Source: CAZKWG01 sp964615375 | Lineage (GTDB): Bacteria > Myxococcota_A > UBA796 > CAZKWG01 | Assembly: GCA_964615375.1 (NCBI GenBank) | Contig: CAZTOW010000003.1 | Location: 124,001-188,000, forward strand | Length of the DNA: 64,000 nucleotides | Direction: 5' to 3' | Shown here: positions 26,784-35,646 of the stretch, piece after piece | Position numbering within the stretch: position 1 is the stretch's first letter | How the letters are laid out: every line of letters begins with the position of its first letter | Position numbers and translations under genes: made by a program | The notes under the pieces: model-generated | Told to the model about the DNA's origin: nothing | What the model saw: only the letters and a program-made list of their open reading frames with translations | The model's database searches: none

Positions 26784-28817
26784 TTAGCTCGCCGCGGCGT
26801 CGTCGGTGTCCGCCTCGCCGGACAGCGCGGTCGCCCACTGCTCCAGCTCGCGGATGTGGTCGCGCAGCTCGGCCGCGCGCTCGAACTCCAGCCGCTTCGC
26901 TGCCTCCTTCATCTCGCGCTTCAGGCGCTCGATGGTGCCGGGCAGGCGCTCGGCGGAGAGCTCGGGCAGGATGTTCGCGCTGACCCGCTCCTTGGGCACC
27001 TGCACCCGGTCGTTGTCCAGCAGCTCGGCCAGCGGACTTTCGACGGCCTTTCGGATGCTCTCGGGCGTGATCCCGTGGGCCTGGTTGTAGGCCATCTGCA
27101 CGGCGCGGCGTCGGCTGGTCTCGTCGATGGCGGCCTGCATGCTGGGCGTCACCTTGTCCCCGTAGAGCAGCACCCTGCCGTTCACGTTGCGCGCGGCGCG
27201 CCCCATGACCTGGATGAGCGAGGTCCGGTTGCGGAGAAAGCCCTCCTTGTCCGCGTCCAGCACGGCCACGAGCGCCACCTCCGGGATATCCAACCCCTCC
27301 CTCAGCAGGTTGATTCCGACAAGCACGTCGAACTCCCCCAGCCGGAGATCGCGCACGATGGCCATGCGCTCCAGCGTGTCCACGTCGGCGTGCAGGTAGC
27401 GCGCGCGGACCCCGAGCTCCTTGTAGTAGTCGGTCAGCTCCTGGGCCATGCGCTTGGTCAGCACGGTGACCAGCACGCGGTCCCCCTGGCTCACCGTGGC
27501 CCGGAGCTCACCCAGCAGGTCGTCCACCTGCTGCGTCGCCGGCCGCACCTCGATGACCGGGTCCAACAGGCCCGTGGGCCGGATGATCTGCTCGGTCACC
27601 ACGCCCTGGGCCTTCTGGATCTCGAAGTCGCTCGGGGTGGCGGAGACGTAGACCACCCGGTGCTGCAGCGCCTCGAACTCCTCGAACGTCAGCGGCCGGT
27701 TGTCCATCGCGCTGGGCAGGCGGAAGCCGTAGCGCACCAGCACGCTCTTGCGGCTGCGGTCGCCGTGGTACATCCCGCCCACCTGAGGGATCGTGACGTG
27801 GCTCTCGTCCACCAGCAGCAGCCACTCGCTGGGGAAGTACTCCAGCAGGGTGGGCGGCGGCGCCCCGGACGGGCGACCGGAGAGGTGGCGTGAGTAGTTC
27901 TCGATGCCCTTGCAACGCCCGGTCTCCTCGATCATCTCCAGATCGAAGAGGGTGCGCTCCTCGAGGCGCTGGGCCTCCAGCAGGCAGCCCTGCTCCCGCA
28001 GCTCGAGGAGGCGCTCCTGGAGCTCGGCCCGCGCGGCGTCGGCGGCCTTGCGGAGCTGATCCTTGGGCGTGACGTAGTGGCTGGCCGGGTAGATGGTCAG
28101 CCGCTCCAGGGTCTCCAGGCGCGTGCCCCGCAGCGGATCGATGATCGAGAGCCGCTCCACCTCGTCGCCGAAGAGCTCGACGCGGTAGGCGCGGGCGTCC
28201 TCGTGCGCGGGGAAGACCTCAATCACGTCGCCGCGGGCCCGGAATGTGCCGCGGTGGAAGTCCGCCTCGTTGCGGTCATAGAGGATCTCGACGAGCTTGT
28301 TCAGGATCTGCTTGCGATCCACCTGCTGCCCCGGCCGGAGCTGCAGCAGCATCCCGTCGTAAGCCTCCGGGCTGCCCAGGCCGTAGATGCAGCTGACGGA
28401 GCTCACGATGATCACGTCGTCCCGCTCCAGCAGGGCGCGCGTGGCCCGGTGCCGGAGCTTGTCGATGTGGTCGTTGATCATCGCGTCCTTCTGGATGTAC
28501 GTATCCGTCGAAGGGACGTAGGCCTCGGGCTGATAGTAGTCGTAGTAGCTGACGAAATACTCGACGGCGTTCTTGGGGAAGAGCTTCTTCAGCTCCCCGT
28601 AGAGCTGCGCGGCGAGCGTCTTGTTGTGCGAGAGCACCAGCGTGGGCAGCCCGGCGTTGGCGATGACGTGGGCCATCGTGAACGTCTTGCCGGTGCCGGT
28701 GGCGCCCAGCAGGACCTGGTGCGGCATCCCGGCGCGGAGCCCGTCGGAGAGCTCGGCGATGGCGGTGGGCTGATCCCCGGAGGGCTCGAAGGGGCTGTGG
28801 AGCTCGAAGCGGGCCAT
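26784..28817 (-). CDS. uvrB: UvrABC system protein B
   Basis: The 677-residue protein is full length for UvrB, the DNA-damage verification subunit of nucleotide excision repair, which is loaded by UvrA and then recruits UvrC. Seen are the N-terminal FEPSGDQPTAI, Walker A LLGATGTGKTFT, the beta-hairpin YYDYYQPEAYVPSTDTYI that inserts between strands, the DESH helicase motif (LLVDESHVT), LREGLDIPEVALVAVLDADK, and QVMGRAARN. A C-terminal UVR motif (LKREMKEAAKRLEFERAAEL) mediates UvrC/UvrA contact. ATG 28817 matches the standard N-terminus. No convincing LexA-type box was found upstream. Confidence 0.98.
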   Translation of the reverse strand: MARFELHSPFEPSGDQPTAIAELSDGLRAGMPHQVLLGATGTGKTFTMAHVIANAGLPTLVLSHNKTLAAQLYGELKKLFPKNAVEYFVSYYDYYQPEAYVPSTDTYIQKDAMINDHIDKLRHRATRALLERDDVIIVSSVSCIYGLGSPEAYDGMLLQLRPGQQVDRKQILNKLVEILYDRNEADFHRGTFRARGDVIEVFPAHEDARAYRVELFGDEVERLSIIDPLRGTRLETLERLTIYPASHYVTPKDQLRKAADAARAELQERLLELREQGCLLEAQRLEERTLFDLEMIEETGRCKGIENYSRHLSGRPSGAPPPTLLEYFPSEWLLLVDESHVTIPQVGGMYHGDRSRKSVLVRYGFRLPSAMDNRPLTFEEFEALQHRVVYVSATPSDFEIQKAQGVVTEQIIRPTGLLDPVIEVRPATQQVDDLLGELRATVSQGDRVLVTVLTKRMAQELTDYYKELGVRARYLHADVDTLERMAIVRDLRLGEFDVLVGINLLREGLDIPEVALVAVLDADKEGFLRNRTSLIQVMGRAARNVNGRVLLYGDKVTPSMQAAIDETSRRRAVQMAYNQAHGITPESIRKAVESPLAELLDNDRVQVPKERVSANILPELSAERLPGTIERLKREMKEAAKRLEFERAAELRDHIRELEQWATALSGEADTDDAAAS

Positions 28818-28962
28818 GGGCGCCTGCTAACCGAGGTGCCGAGGGAGGTCGAGCTCTTTTCGGAGAAGCGGACAGATTCTGGCCTGTTCTATTCAGGGGG
28901 CCTTGCTCGCCGAGAGGGCCCGGCGTAGGGAGCGGGCGCTCTCCCCTGGAGGACTCTCCCCT

Positions 28963-29901
28963 TTGTCCCTCTCTTTCGATCATGAGGCGCTCGTCGCCCT
29001 CTTTCGGAACGAGCCGCGACTCGGCCCGGCCCTGCTCCACGCCATCGGCTTCCCCCTCGAGGCCGACCGCGTGGAGCTCGGCAGCGCCGACCTCAGCGAG
29101 CTCCGCCCCACCGAGCGGCGCGCGGACGTCGTGCTCCACACCTTCCGCGGGTCCGCCCCCGGACCTACGCTGGTCTTCGAGGTCCAGGGCAGGCCCGACG
29201 AGGACAAGCGCTTCGTCTGGCCCCAGTACCTCTGCTCGCAGCGGGCGGCGCTGCGCCGGGAGGTGATGCTGGTGGTGCTCACGCTCGACCCGGGCACGGC
29301 GCGCTGGGCGACGAGGCCCATCGAGACGGGACACCCGGGCTTCTCGCTCCGTCCGCTCGTGATCGGCCCGGACGCGGTGCCAGCGGTCACGGACCCCGAT
29401 CTCGCCGCTCGGCTCCCGGAGCTCGCGGTGATCGGCGCGCTCGCCCACGCGACGGACCATCAGGTTCTCCCTGCGGCCTTGACCGCGCTCCGGGCAGTGG
29501 CCACGCTCGACACACCTCGCTCGGAGATGTACGCTGACATCATCCTCTGGGCCCTGCACACGGCCGCCCCGGCCGTCCTGGAGCTGCTCATGCAACAGCC
29601 CTACGAGTTCAAGAGCCCTTTCGCCCGACACTACATCGACATCGGCAGGCAGGAGGGCATCGAGAAGGGCATCGAGAAGGGCATCGAGAAGGGCATCGAG
29701 AAGGGCATCGAGAGGGGCATCGAGAGGGGCATCGAGGAGGGGCGTCGCCGCCTGCTCCACCAGCTTGTGCGGCGCTACGGCCCGCTCCCGGACTGGGTGC
29801 CAGCCCGCGTCGCCCGCGCGACCTCCGAGGAGCTCGACACCTGGGCGGACGCCCTCTTCGACGCGCCCACGGTCGAGGCGCTGCTCGGCCCCAGCCCCTG
29901 A
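28963..29901 (+). CDS. Rpn-family (PD-(D/E)XK) nuclease/putative transposase
   Basis: TTG 28963 is preferred: GGAGG at 28948-28952 precedes it and the resulting N-terminus MSLSFDHEALVALFRNEP looks native; an in-frame TTG at 28903 lacks such support. The 312-residue protein shows nuclease-fold residues RRADVVL...LVFEVQG (Asp and E-x-Q of a PD-(D/E)XK site) and a C-terminal DUF4351-like segment (LLHQLVRRYGPLPDWV). Between them are seven tandem GIE[K/R/E] units. Related Rpn proteins are DNA endonucleases linked to RecA-independent recombination. It is divergent from uvrB and meets the next gene end to end with no gap. Confidence 0.85.
   Translation: MSLSFDHEALVALFRNEPRLGPALLHAIGFPLEADRVELGSADLSELRPTERRADVVLHTFRGSAPGPTLVFEVQGRPDEDKRFVWPQYLCSQRAALRREVMLVVLTLDPGTARWATRPIETGHPGFSLRPLVIGPDAVPAVTDPDLAARLPELAVIGALAHATDHQVLPAALTALRAVATLDTPRSEMYADIILWALHTAAPAVLELLMQQPYEFKSPFARHYIDIGRQEGIEKGIEKGIEKGIEKGIERGIERGIEEGRRRLLHQLVRRYGPLPDWVPARVARATSEELDTWADALFDAPTVEALLGPSP
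29656..29739 (+). repeat. Seven in-frame 12-base tandem repeats
   Basis: Seven copies of the unit GGCATCGAGAAG, the first four identical and the last three with single changes, encode Gly-Ile-Glu-Lys/Arg/Glu. Because the unit is a multiple of three, gain or loss would change linker length without a frameshift. Such GIEKG runs are common in this nuclease family. Confidence 0.95.
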
Positions 29902-30978
29902 TCAGCCCCCGCCCAGCTTGCGTTTGAGCCGATCCCAGGCGCCCTCGGGGGGCGTGTCCGAGGACGTGAGCTGCCGGGGCGCCTCCGGGGCCGGGGCGGG
30001 GAGCTCGCGACGGCCCAGCAGCGTGCCCAGCAGCGGCACGCGCGCCCCGAGCGAGGGACGCCCCTCGGGGATGGCGGCGAGGTAGGGCACCCAGCTCTCG
30101 AAGAGCTCGCGGGCGAACTGGGCCTTGACCCGATCGTCGGTGTCCTGGGAGAGCACGCCCACCGTGGCGGCGAGCTGGTAGCTGCCCTGGGCCAGCGCCC
30201 GCCGCAGGGCCACGTAGAAGATGTCGGTCAGCACCCGCCCGTGCCGCGCGGCCTCCTCCTTGCCCAGGCGCAGGTCCGCGCGCAGGGCGGCGGCCAGGGC
30301 CGCGTCCATGGCGGCGGCGCGGCGGGCGAGCTCCGGGTGCTCGCGCATCGCGGCGACGGCGTTGAAGCCCGAGAAGTTGTGAGTCGCCAGCAGGTCCTCC
30401 GGCACGATGGGCGCCACCTGCGGCATGGGGGGGAGCGCCTCGAGCGCCGCGGCCACGTACTGCTCGGGGTCCACCCGCCACTCCCCGGGGCGAGGATCCT
30501 CGTAGATCTCCCCGAGCCGGTGCCAGCGCTCCTCGGCGATATCGGGGGCCGCCATCTCCTGGCCGACCAGGCGCCGGTGCTCCGCCAGCGCCGCCTCGCG
30601 CCCCTCCAGGCGCGCCCGCGCGCGCAGCACCCGGTAACGGCGGAGCTCCTCCTGCCGCCCCTCGCTGAGCAGCTGCGGGCTCGGGAGCCCGACCAGGAAC
30701 TGCTCCCACCAGCGGAGCTGCTCCTGCGCCGCCCGCCAGGCCGGCTCGTCGTCGAGCAGGCTCGCCGTGCTGGCAAGCCAGGCGAGCTCGGTCAGGTCGG
30801 CGCTCGCCTGGTCCAGGTCCGTGAGCAGCGCGCTCACGACGTCGCCGAAGGCCTCCACGGACGCGCGCAGCAGCGCGGGGACGGCGCGCTCCAGGGCCGG
30901 GCTCGGCAGGCTCGCGCCCCGGGGCGCCAGGGCGGCCTCACGCCGCGTCAGGGCATAGCGAGCGGGATCATCGGCCAT
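29902..30978 (-). CDS. Cytoplasmic protein of unknown function
   Basis: ATG 30978 gives 358 residues and overlaps the end of the rhomboid-like gene by 31 bases, an unusually long overlap, though no later good start exists before residue 150. The protein is soluble, mostly helical and rich in Ala, Leu, Arg and Glu, with a Pro-rich stretch (PAPAPEAPRQL) and a basic end (DRLKRKLGGG). No domain was recognised. Translational coupling with the rhomboid-like gene suggests shared expression. Confidence 0.72.
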   Translation of the reverse strand: MADDPARYALTRREAALAPRGASLPSPALERAVPALLRASVEAFGDVVSALLTDLDQASADLTELAWLASTASLLDDEPAWRAAQEQLRWWEQFLVGLPSPQLLSEGRQEELRRYRVLRARARLEGREAALAEHRRLVGQEMAAPDIAEERWHRLGEIYEDPRPGEWRVDPEQYVAAALEALPPMPQVAPIVPEDLLATHNFSGFNAVAAMREHPELARRAAAMDAALAAALRADLRLGKEEAARHGRVLTDIFYVALRRALAQGSYQLAATVGVLSQDTDDRVKAQFARELFESWVPYLAAIPEGRPSLGARVPLLGTLLGRRELPAPAPEAPRQLTSSDTPPEGAWDRLKRKLGGG

Positions 30979-32339
30979 GGCTCCTCCAGGATCTCGATGG
31001 TGTACAGCCCGCGCCGCATCAGGCGCTCGCGCGCGCCGAAGTCGGGCAGCCCCCCGAGGCGCAGGGCGTATCCCGCGTGCCAGACCAGGCCCCCCTCGAC
31101 GCGGGACTGCTCGACCACGCGCCAGGTGGGCTCCCTGGAGAGCGGGTCCAGGATCATCCAGGACGCGCCCTCCCAGCCCGGCGCCACCGCCGGGCGGGCG
31201 CAGGCGATGGCCCTCCCCGCGAGCCGCTCCGACCAGAAGGCCGCCCGGTCCTGCCCGTCCGCCACCCCGAGGCTCAGGAAGAAGGGCTCGTCGGCATGCG
31301 GCGCGGGCAGCCAGCTCTGGCCGCCGAGCGCGGTGATCGGGTGATCCGCCAGGCGTCCGGGGAGCGTGATCCGGGCGCGCAGCTCGGGCAGCTCCACCGG
31401 CCGCTCGGGGAAGGCCAGGAGCGCCGGCCAAAGCGGGATCAGCAGGCTCAAAGCCAGCGGCAGGATGGTCAGCAGCAGCCCGAGCCCCAGGTTCTGGCCC
31501 CGTCTTCGCCGCCAGCCCGCGCTGGGCGCCGTGGACTCCGGGCTGACCAGGGCCACCGCCAGGAAGCCGCCCAGCACCCCGCCCAGGTGCCCCGTGTGCG
31601 TGACGTCCGAGCCCACCAGGCTCAGCGCGTAGAGCGGCGCGAAGACCACCCAGGTCCCCCAGCCGTAGAAGGCGCGGCTCTCCTGGGGGATGGCCTGTCC
31701 CCAGCGGAAGCCGATGGCGATCTGCGCCGCCCAGAGCCCGAAGCCCAGCAGCGAGGAGCCCACCGCCGGCAGCTCGCCCAGCAGCACGACGAAGCCCGCC
31801 CCGAAGAGCAGGGACATCCCCGCGACCAGGGCGTAGCCCCCCACCCCCAGCGCGCGCTCCACCCGGTAGCCCCCGTAGGCCAGGAGCGGCAGGTTCACCA
31901 GCGCGTGCAGCAGGGGGAGGTCCGGGTCGTGAACGTACTGCGAGAGGATGGGCGTCCACCACATCCCGTCCAGCAGGGTGGGCTCGAAGCCCGCCGCCCC
32001 GTAGCGCGGCATCGCCGAGGCCAGGGCCCCCAGCGCCGCGCCCGCCCCCTCCGCGCTCCCCGCGGTCTGGAGCAGCGCCGCCAGCGCCACCGAGGCCGCC
32101 ACCCCCACCGCCAGACCCGGCCGCCTCGGCCGCCGCATCCAGGCGTTCAGCCGCGCGTCGGGCGCCTCGAAGGCCGACTTCAGCGCCTCGATCTCCGTCA
32201 GGTATCGGAAGCGCGCCCCCGTCCAGGGCGGGTGCAGCAGCTCGGATGTGCTGCTGACCAGGCCCATGCGGATGTCGCGCTCCAGGTCGCCCAGGTCGAC
32301 CGGGTACATCTCGGCGCCATCTCGCAGCAGGGCCAGCAT
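30948..32339 (-). CDS. Rhomboid-like intramembrane protease
   Basis: The 463-residue protein has a soluble N-terminal part of about 70 residues, six to seven hydrophobic helices (about 75-265), and a large C-terminal domain after a further helix at about 285-310. Rhomboid features are HALVNL (145-150), the serine motif GSSLLGF (Ser195/196) and the histidine in THTGHLGGVLGG (His251) with the small-residue helix contact. The serine motif deviates from the usual G-x-S-G, so activity is likely but not certain. The C-terminal extension (about 150 residues after LLAFPERP) is not part of the core fold and has no recognised family. It is the first gene of a two-gene unit. Confidence 0.85.
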   Translation of the reverse strand: MLALLRDGAEMYPVDLGDLERDIRMGLVSSTSELLHPPWTGARFRYLTEIEALKSAFEAPDARLNAWMRRPRRPGLAVGVAASVALAALLQTAGSAEGAGAALGALASAMPRYGAAGFEPTLLDGMWWTPILSQYVHDPDLPLLHALVNLPLLAYGGYRVERALGVGGYALVAGMSLLFGAGFVVLLGELPAVGSSLLGFGLWAAQIAIGFRWGQAIPQESRAFYGWGTWVVFAPLYALSLVGSDVTHTGHLGGVLGGFLAVALVSPESTAPSAGWRRRRGQNLGLGLLLTILPLALSLLIPLWPALLAFPERPVELPELRARITLPGRLADHPITALGGQSWLPAPHADEPFFLSLGVADGQDRAAFWSERLAGRAIACARPAVAPGWEGASWMILDPLSREPTWRVVEQSRVEGGLVWHAGYALRLGGLPDFGARERLMRRGLYTIEILEEPWPMIPLAMP

Positions 32340-32471
32340 CGGACCAGCATATACCGGCTCGGTCCCGCCTCGCCGCGGGAGGCGGTGGGGGTGGCACCGC
32401 CGCGCTCAGCTCGATACTGGAAGAGCTGGGATGGCACGTTCAACCTGAAGCAGTCTACAGGGAGGTTCTCG

Positions 32472-33047
32472 ATGGGCTTCGATCCTCGGCTCTGGCGCGG
32501 CGGTCCTCTGGCCGAGGATCTCGGGCATCTGGACGTGCCCTCCGGGCGGGTGCGCGTCTGTGACGCCGGGACGCTGTTCAACCCGGTCTCCGTGGCCGTG
32601 CCCGCGGGCCGCCACCTCGCGCGCGTCCTGCGCGAGCGCAGCGGCGACAACCTGGCGGCGGCCCTGGTCGTGGGCCAGGGTGAGCCCGTGAGCTGGGAGG
32701 AGGTCGGCGGCTACGGCGTAGACGCCGGGATGGCCGGCTTCTTCGACGCGGACCTCTACGACGCGGTCGACGGCCACGAGTTCGAGCAGAGCCTCTACGA
32801 CGACCTCATCTCCAAGCACCTCGACCCCGCCGAGCGCCTCGGGCGCGCCGGCGCCCTGGTCCCCTTCGCCGAGGGCAGCTTCTCCGCCTGCCGCTCGGGC
32901 TGGGGAGACGGCTGGTACCCGGTCCACGTCGGTCGGGACGCCGGGGGCGAGGTGGTCGTCATCGTCACCACCTTCCTGGGCGAGGACGAGGAGAGCGAGG
33001 AGGAGAGCGAGCTCTCCGTCGAGGACGAGCCCACCGAGCGGGCTTGA
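32472..33047 (+). CDS. DUF4241-like protein
   Basis: ATG 32472 is preceded by GGAGG at 32461-32465 and gives 191 residues. The motifs GFFDADLYDA and SACRSGWGDGWYPVHVG match the DUF4241 family of small cytoplasmic proteins, whose function is not known. The C-terminus is a short acidic tail (EDEESEEESELSVEDE). There is no signal or membrane segment. It converges with the FHA regulator gene, separated by five bases. Confidence 0.8.
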   Translation: MGFDPRLWRGGPLAEDLGHLDVPSGRVRVCDAGTLFNPVSVAVPAGRHLARVLRERSGDNLAAALVVGQGEPVSWEEVGGYGVDAGMAGFFDADLYDAVDGHEFEQSLYDDLISKHLDPAERLGRAGALVPFAEGSFSACRSGWGDGWYPVHVGRDAGGEVVVIVTTFLGEDEESEEESELSVEDEPTERA

Positions 33048-33052
33048 GCGGC

Positions 33053-33967
33053 TCAGCCCCGGGACTCCACGATCTCCAGGCGCTCGGGCGGCACGCCCAG
33101 CCTGCGCTGGCCCCGGCGGACCTCCACCAGCAGCGCCGCGTGCTCCACCCCGAGCGCGGCGAGCTGACGGCGAGCCCGGTAGATGTAGACGTTGATCGTG
33201 GCGAGATCCAGACCCGAGCGGCGCTCCAGCCGCTCGTTGTCCGTCCAGCCCTGGTCCAGGTCTGGGGACTGCGCGTCGGCGACCCGATCCCGCGCCAGCA
33301 CGAAGACCGGCCACCAGTGCTCGCGCTGCTCGATGGCGATTGTCCTGCTGGACGTGACAATCTCGACGCTGACGCGCTCATTGTCTCGCGAGACGGTGAA
33401 ACGAAGGCGCGCGGTCAGCAGGGAGAGCCCGGCGTGGGCCGCCGTGGTCACCCCCGAGGTGCCCGGCAGCGAGAGGCGCCAGGCCCCGTCCTCCAGCACC
33501 ACGATCTGACCGTCCTCCGCCGGCCAGTTCTGCCCGTGCTGCTCCAGCACCCAGGCCCCGTGCGCGTCCTGGTAGACCATGGCGCTGGGGTGGTCGGGGG
33601 GGAAGGCCAGCAGCTCCGCGCAGGCCTCCACCACCTGGCCGCTGTTCACCTCCACCGCCTGCGGCACGGGGGCCCGGTCGTCGTGGAGGACCCAGACCGG
33701 GGCGTCCGCCGCGCCGAAGCTCAGGCGGGAGCGCTCGTTGATGGCGACCTCCTCCCCGGTGCCCAGGCGCCGGCCGTCCACCCAGGTCCCGTTGCGGCTG
33801 CCCAGGTCGCGGGCGCGCCAGGCGCCGCCGTCCCACCACAGGTAGGCGTGCATCGAGGAGACCCGCCGGTCGTCCAGGCGCAGCCCGCAGCCCGGCACCC
33901 GCCCGACGAAGAGGCGCGCGCCGAGCGGAGTAACGGCGCCGTTGCTCGCGCAGCGGAGCTCAGCCAT
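33053..33967 (-). CDS. FHA-domain protein with probable C-terminal DNA-binding segment
   Basis: ATG 33967 gives 304 residues. The FHA phosphothreonine-binding fold at about 16-90 shows GR (22-23), SSMH (37-40) and GSRNGTWVDG (56-65), the residues that contact phospho-Thr. The central part is not recognised. The C-terminal 70 residues are basic and helical (LATINVYIYRARRQL, VEVRRGQRRLGV), as in FHA proteins with a winged-helix or similar DNA-binding end; this is inference. It is divergent from a Ser/Thr kinase gene, so it is a natural reader for that kinase's phosphorylation and possibly a regulator of the operon. Confidence 0.88.
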   Translation of the reverse strand: MAELRCASNGAVTPLGARLFVGRVPGCGLRLDDRRVSSMHAYLWWDGGAWRARDLGSRNGTWVDGRRLGTGEEVAINERSRLSFGAADAPVWVLHDDRAPVPQAVEVNSGQVVEACAELLAFPPDHPSAMVYQDAHGAWVLEQHGQNWPAEDGQIVVLEDGAWRLSLPGTSGVTTAAHAGLSLLTARLRFTVSRDNERVSVEIVTSSRTIAIEQREHWWPVFVLARDRVADAQSPDLDQGWTDNERLERRSGLDLATINVYIYRARRQLAALGVEHAALLVEVRRGQRRLGVPPERLEIVESRG

Positions 33968-34029
33968 GATGGTCCCTCCCGAAGAGACTATCCTGGCACG
34001 AAGCGCGCGCTGCAGGGGGAACGGCACAG

Positions 34030-35577
34030 GTGGAGCTGGGCGGAAGGTACACGATCCTCAGCGTGATCGGCGCAGGCGGCTTCGGCACCGTCTACCGGGC
34101 GCGCTTCCGTGGAGACGGCGGCTTCACCAAGGAGGTCGCGCTCAAGGTGCTCAACCCGCACCTGGAGGGCGTCTCCGAGATCGCGGCGCGCCTGCGCGAC
34201 GAGGCCCGCATGCTCGGGCTCCTGCGGCACCGCGCCATCGTGACGGTCGATCGCCTGCTTCAGGCCGACGGGCGCTGGATGATCGTCATGGAGTACATCG
34301 ACGGTCTGGACCTCGGCGCCGCGCTGCGCCAGGGCCCCATGCCCCCCGGGCCCGCGCTGGAGCTGGTGGCCGAGGTGGCCGGCGCGCTCAACGCGGCCTG
34401 GCAGCACCCTGGCGAGGACGGTCGTCCCCTCCACCTCATGCACCGTGACCTCAAGCCCTCGAACCTGCAGCTCAGCGCCTATGGCGAGGTCAAGATCCTG
34501 GACTTCGGCATCGCGCGTGCCGAGTTCGACGGGCGCGAGGGCCGCACCCGCTCCATCGCCTTCGGATCGGCCGAGTACATGGCGCCCGAGCGTCTGGCCT
34601 TCCGCAGCGGCGGACCCGAGAGCGACGTCTACGCGCTGGGCGCCGTGCTCTTCGAGGCCATCCACGGGCGCCCCTTCGGGAGGGGCTCCCCCGACCCCAC
34701 GCGCCATCGCGCCCACCTTGACGCCGCCCTCGCCCTTCTGCGCGACCGCCAGCTCCCCCCTGGCGTCCTCACCCTGATCGAGGACTGCCTCCAATTCGAG
34801 CCCGAGCGCCGCCCCAGCGCCGCCGAGCTCGAGCAGCGCGCCCTCACCTTGCGCATGGAGGTCGGCGGCGAGCTCCTCCGCTACTGGACCGAGCGCGTCG
34901 TCCGTCCCATCGTCCTGGCCCGCCAGTCCCAGACCCCGCCCGCGAGCTCTCTCGAGGGGACCGAATTCGTCATCCTCTCCAACGACCGCGCCGCCCTCGC
35001 CCCACCCCCCACCCCCACCCCCCTTCCCCCTCCCCGCTCCCCCCGCCCCCTCCTCCTCCTCACCCTCACCACCGCCCTCCTCCTCCTCCTCGCCCTCACC
35101 ACCCTCCTCCCCACCCCCACCCCCGCCCCCACCCCCGCCCCCACCCCCACCCCCGATGCCGCCCCCGATGCCGATGCCGATGCCGATGCCGATGCCGCCC
35201 CCGATGCCGATGCCGATGCCGCCCCCGATGCCGATGCCGATGCCGATGCCGATGCCGATGCCGATGCCGATGCCGATAACGATGCCGCTCCCGTCGCCAC
35301 CCCCCCTCCCACCCCCACCCCCCGCCCCCGCTCCCCCCAGCCCCCCATCCCCCTCCCCGCCCACGTCACCCCCCTCGGCGACGCCACCACCATCGAGCTC
35401 CGCAGCCCCACCCACACCCACACCCTCCCCGCCGACATCCCCCCCGGCACCTGGCAGATCTGGGCCTCCTTCCCCGGCACCGCGATGATGGGCGCCGGCA
35501 CCCTCGAGCTCTCCGCCGGCGAGCGCGTCACCCTCCGCTGCCGCTCCGCCTTCCGCAAGTGCGTCGCCGAGCGTTGA
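34030..35577 (+). CDS. Membrane-anchored Hanks-type Ser/Thr protein kinase with Asp-Ala repeat linker
   Basis: GTG 34030 gives 515 residues. Kinase motifs are VIGAGGFGTVY, K39 in VALK, HRDLKPSN (D140), DFG (D158) and YMAPE. The region RLRDEARMLGLLRHRAIVTV is almost identical to the kinase at 18926, showing recent paralogy. A transmembrane helix at about 335-360 is encoded by an almost pure pyrimidine stretch. The outer linker is Pro-Thr-rich, then an acidic Asp-Ala repeat, then a beta-rich terminal domain ending in LRCRSAFRKC. It begins the second kinase operon, divergent from the FHA regulator. Confidence 0.95.
   Translation: MELGGRYTILSVIGAGGFGTVYRARFRGDGGFTKEVALKVLNPHLEGVSEIAARLRDEARMLGLLRHRAIVTVDRLLQADGRWMIVMEYIDGLDLGAALRQGPMPPGPALELVAEVAGALNAAWQHPGEDGRPLHLMHRDLKPSNLQLSAYGEVKILDFGIARAEFDGREGRTRSIAFGSAEYMAPERLAFRSGGPESDVYALGAVLFEAIHGRPFGRGSPDPTRHRAHLDAALALLRDRQLPPGVLTLIEDCLQFEPERRPSAAELEQRALTLRMEVGGELLRYWTERVVRPIVLARQSQTPPASSLEGTEFVILSNDRAALAPPPTPTPLPPPRSPRPLLLLTLTTALLLLLALTTLLPTPTPAPTPAPTPTPDAAPDADADADADAAPDADADAAPDADADADADADADADADNDAAPVATPPPTPTPRPRSPQPPIPLPAHVTPLGDATTIELRSPTHTHTLPADIPPGTWQIWASFPGTAMMGAGTLELSAGERVTLRCRSAFRKCVAER
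35000..35280 (+). repeat. Pyrimidine-rich tract followed by GATGCC hexamer repeats
   Basis: From about 35000 to 35155 the plus strand is almost only C and T with scattered A or G, encoding the Pro linker and transmembrane Leu/Thr helix. From 35155 to 35280 hexamers GATGCC, interrupted by GCCCCC, encode Asp-Ala and Ala-Pro units. The last block has about ten hexamers in a row. Such tracts can form unusual DNA structures and vary in copy number. Confidence 0.9.
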
Positions 35578-35646
35578 CCCCGACTCGTCCGCCGCGCCCG
35601 CCGCGCCCGCCGCGCCTCTCGCACATGGCATAAGATAAGAGCGCGC

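Noticed and set aside
28818..28902. LexA box upstream of uvrB
   Set aside because: GAACAG occurs, but no GAAC-N4-GTTC or comparable dyad was found at a promoter position.
29656..29739. CRISPR-like array
   Set aside because: The 12-base units are contiguous, in frame and encode part of a protein; there are no spacers or cas genes.
33994..34009. TGGCACG upstream of the kinase at 34030 as a third sigma-54 promoter
   Set aside because: The -24 box is good but the -12 position reads GCGC where TTGC is needed; too weak to call.
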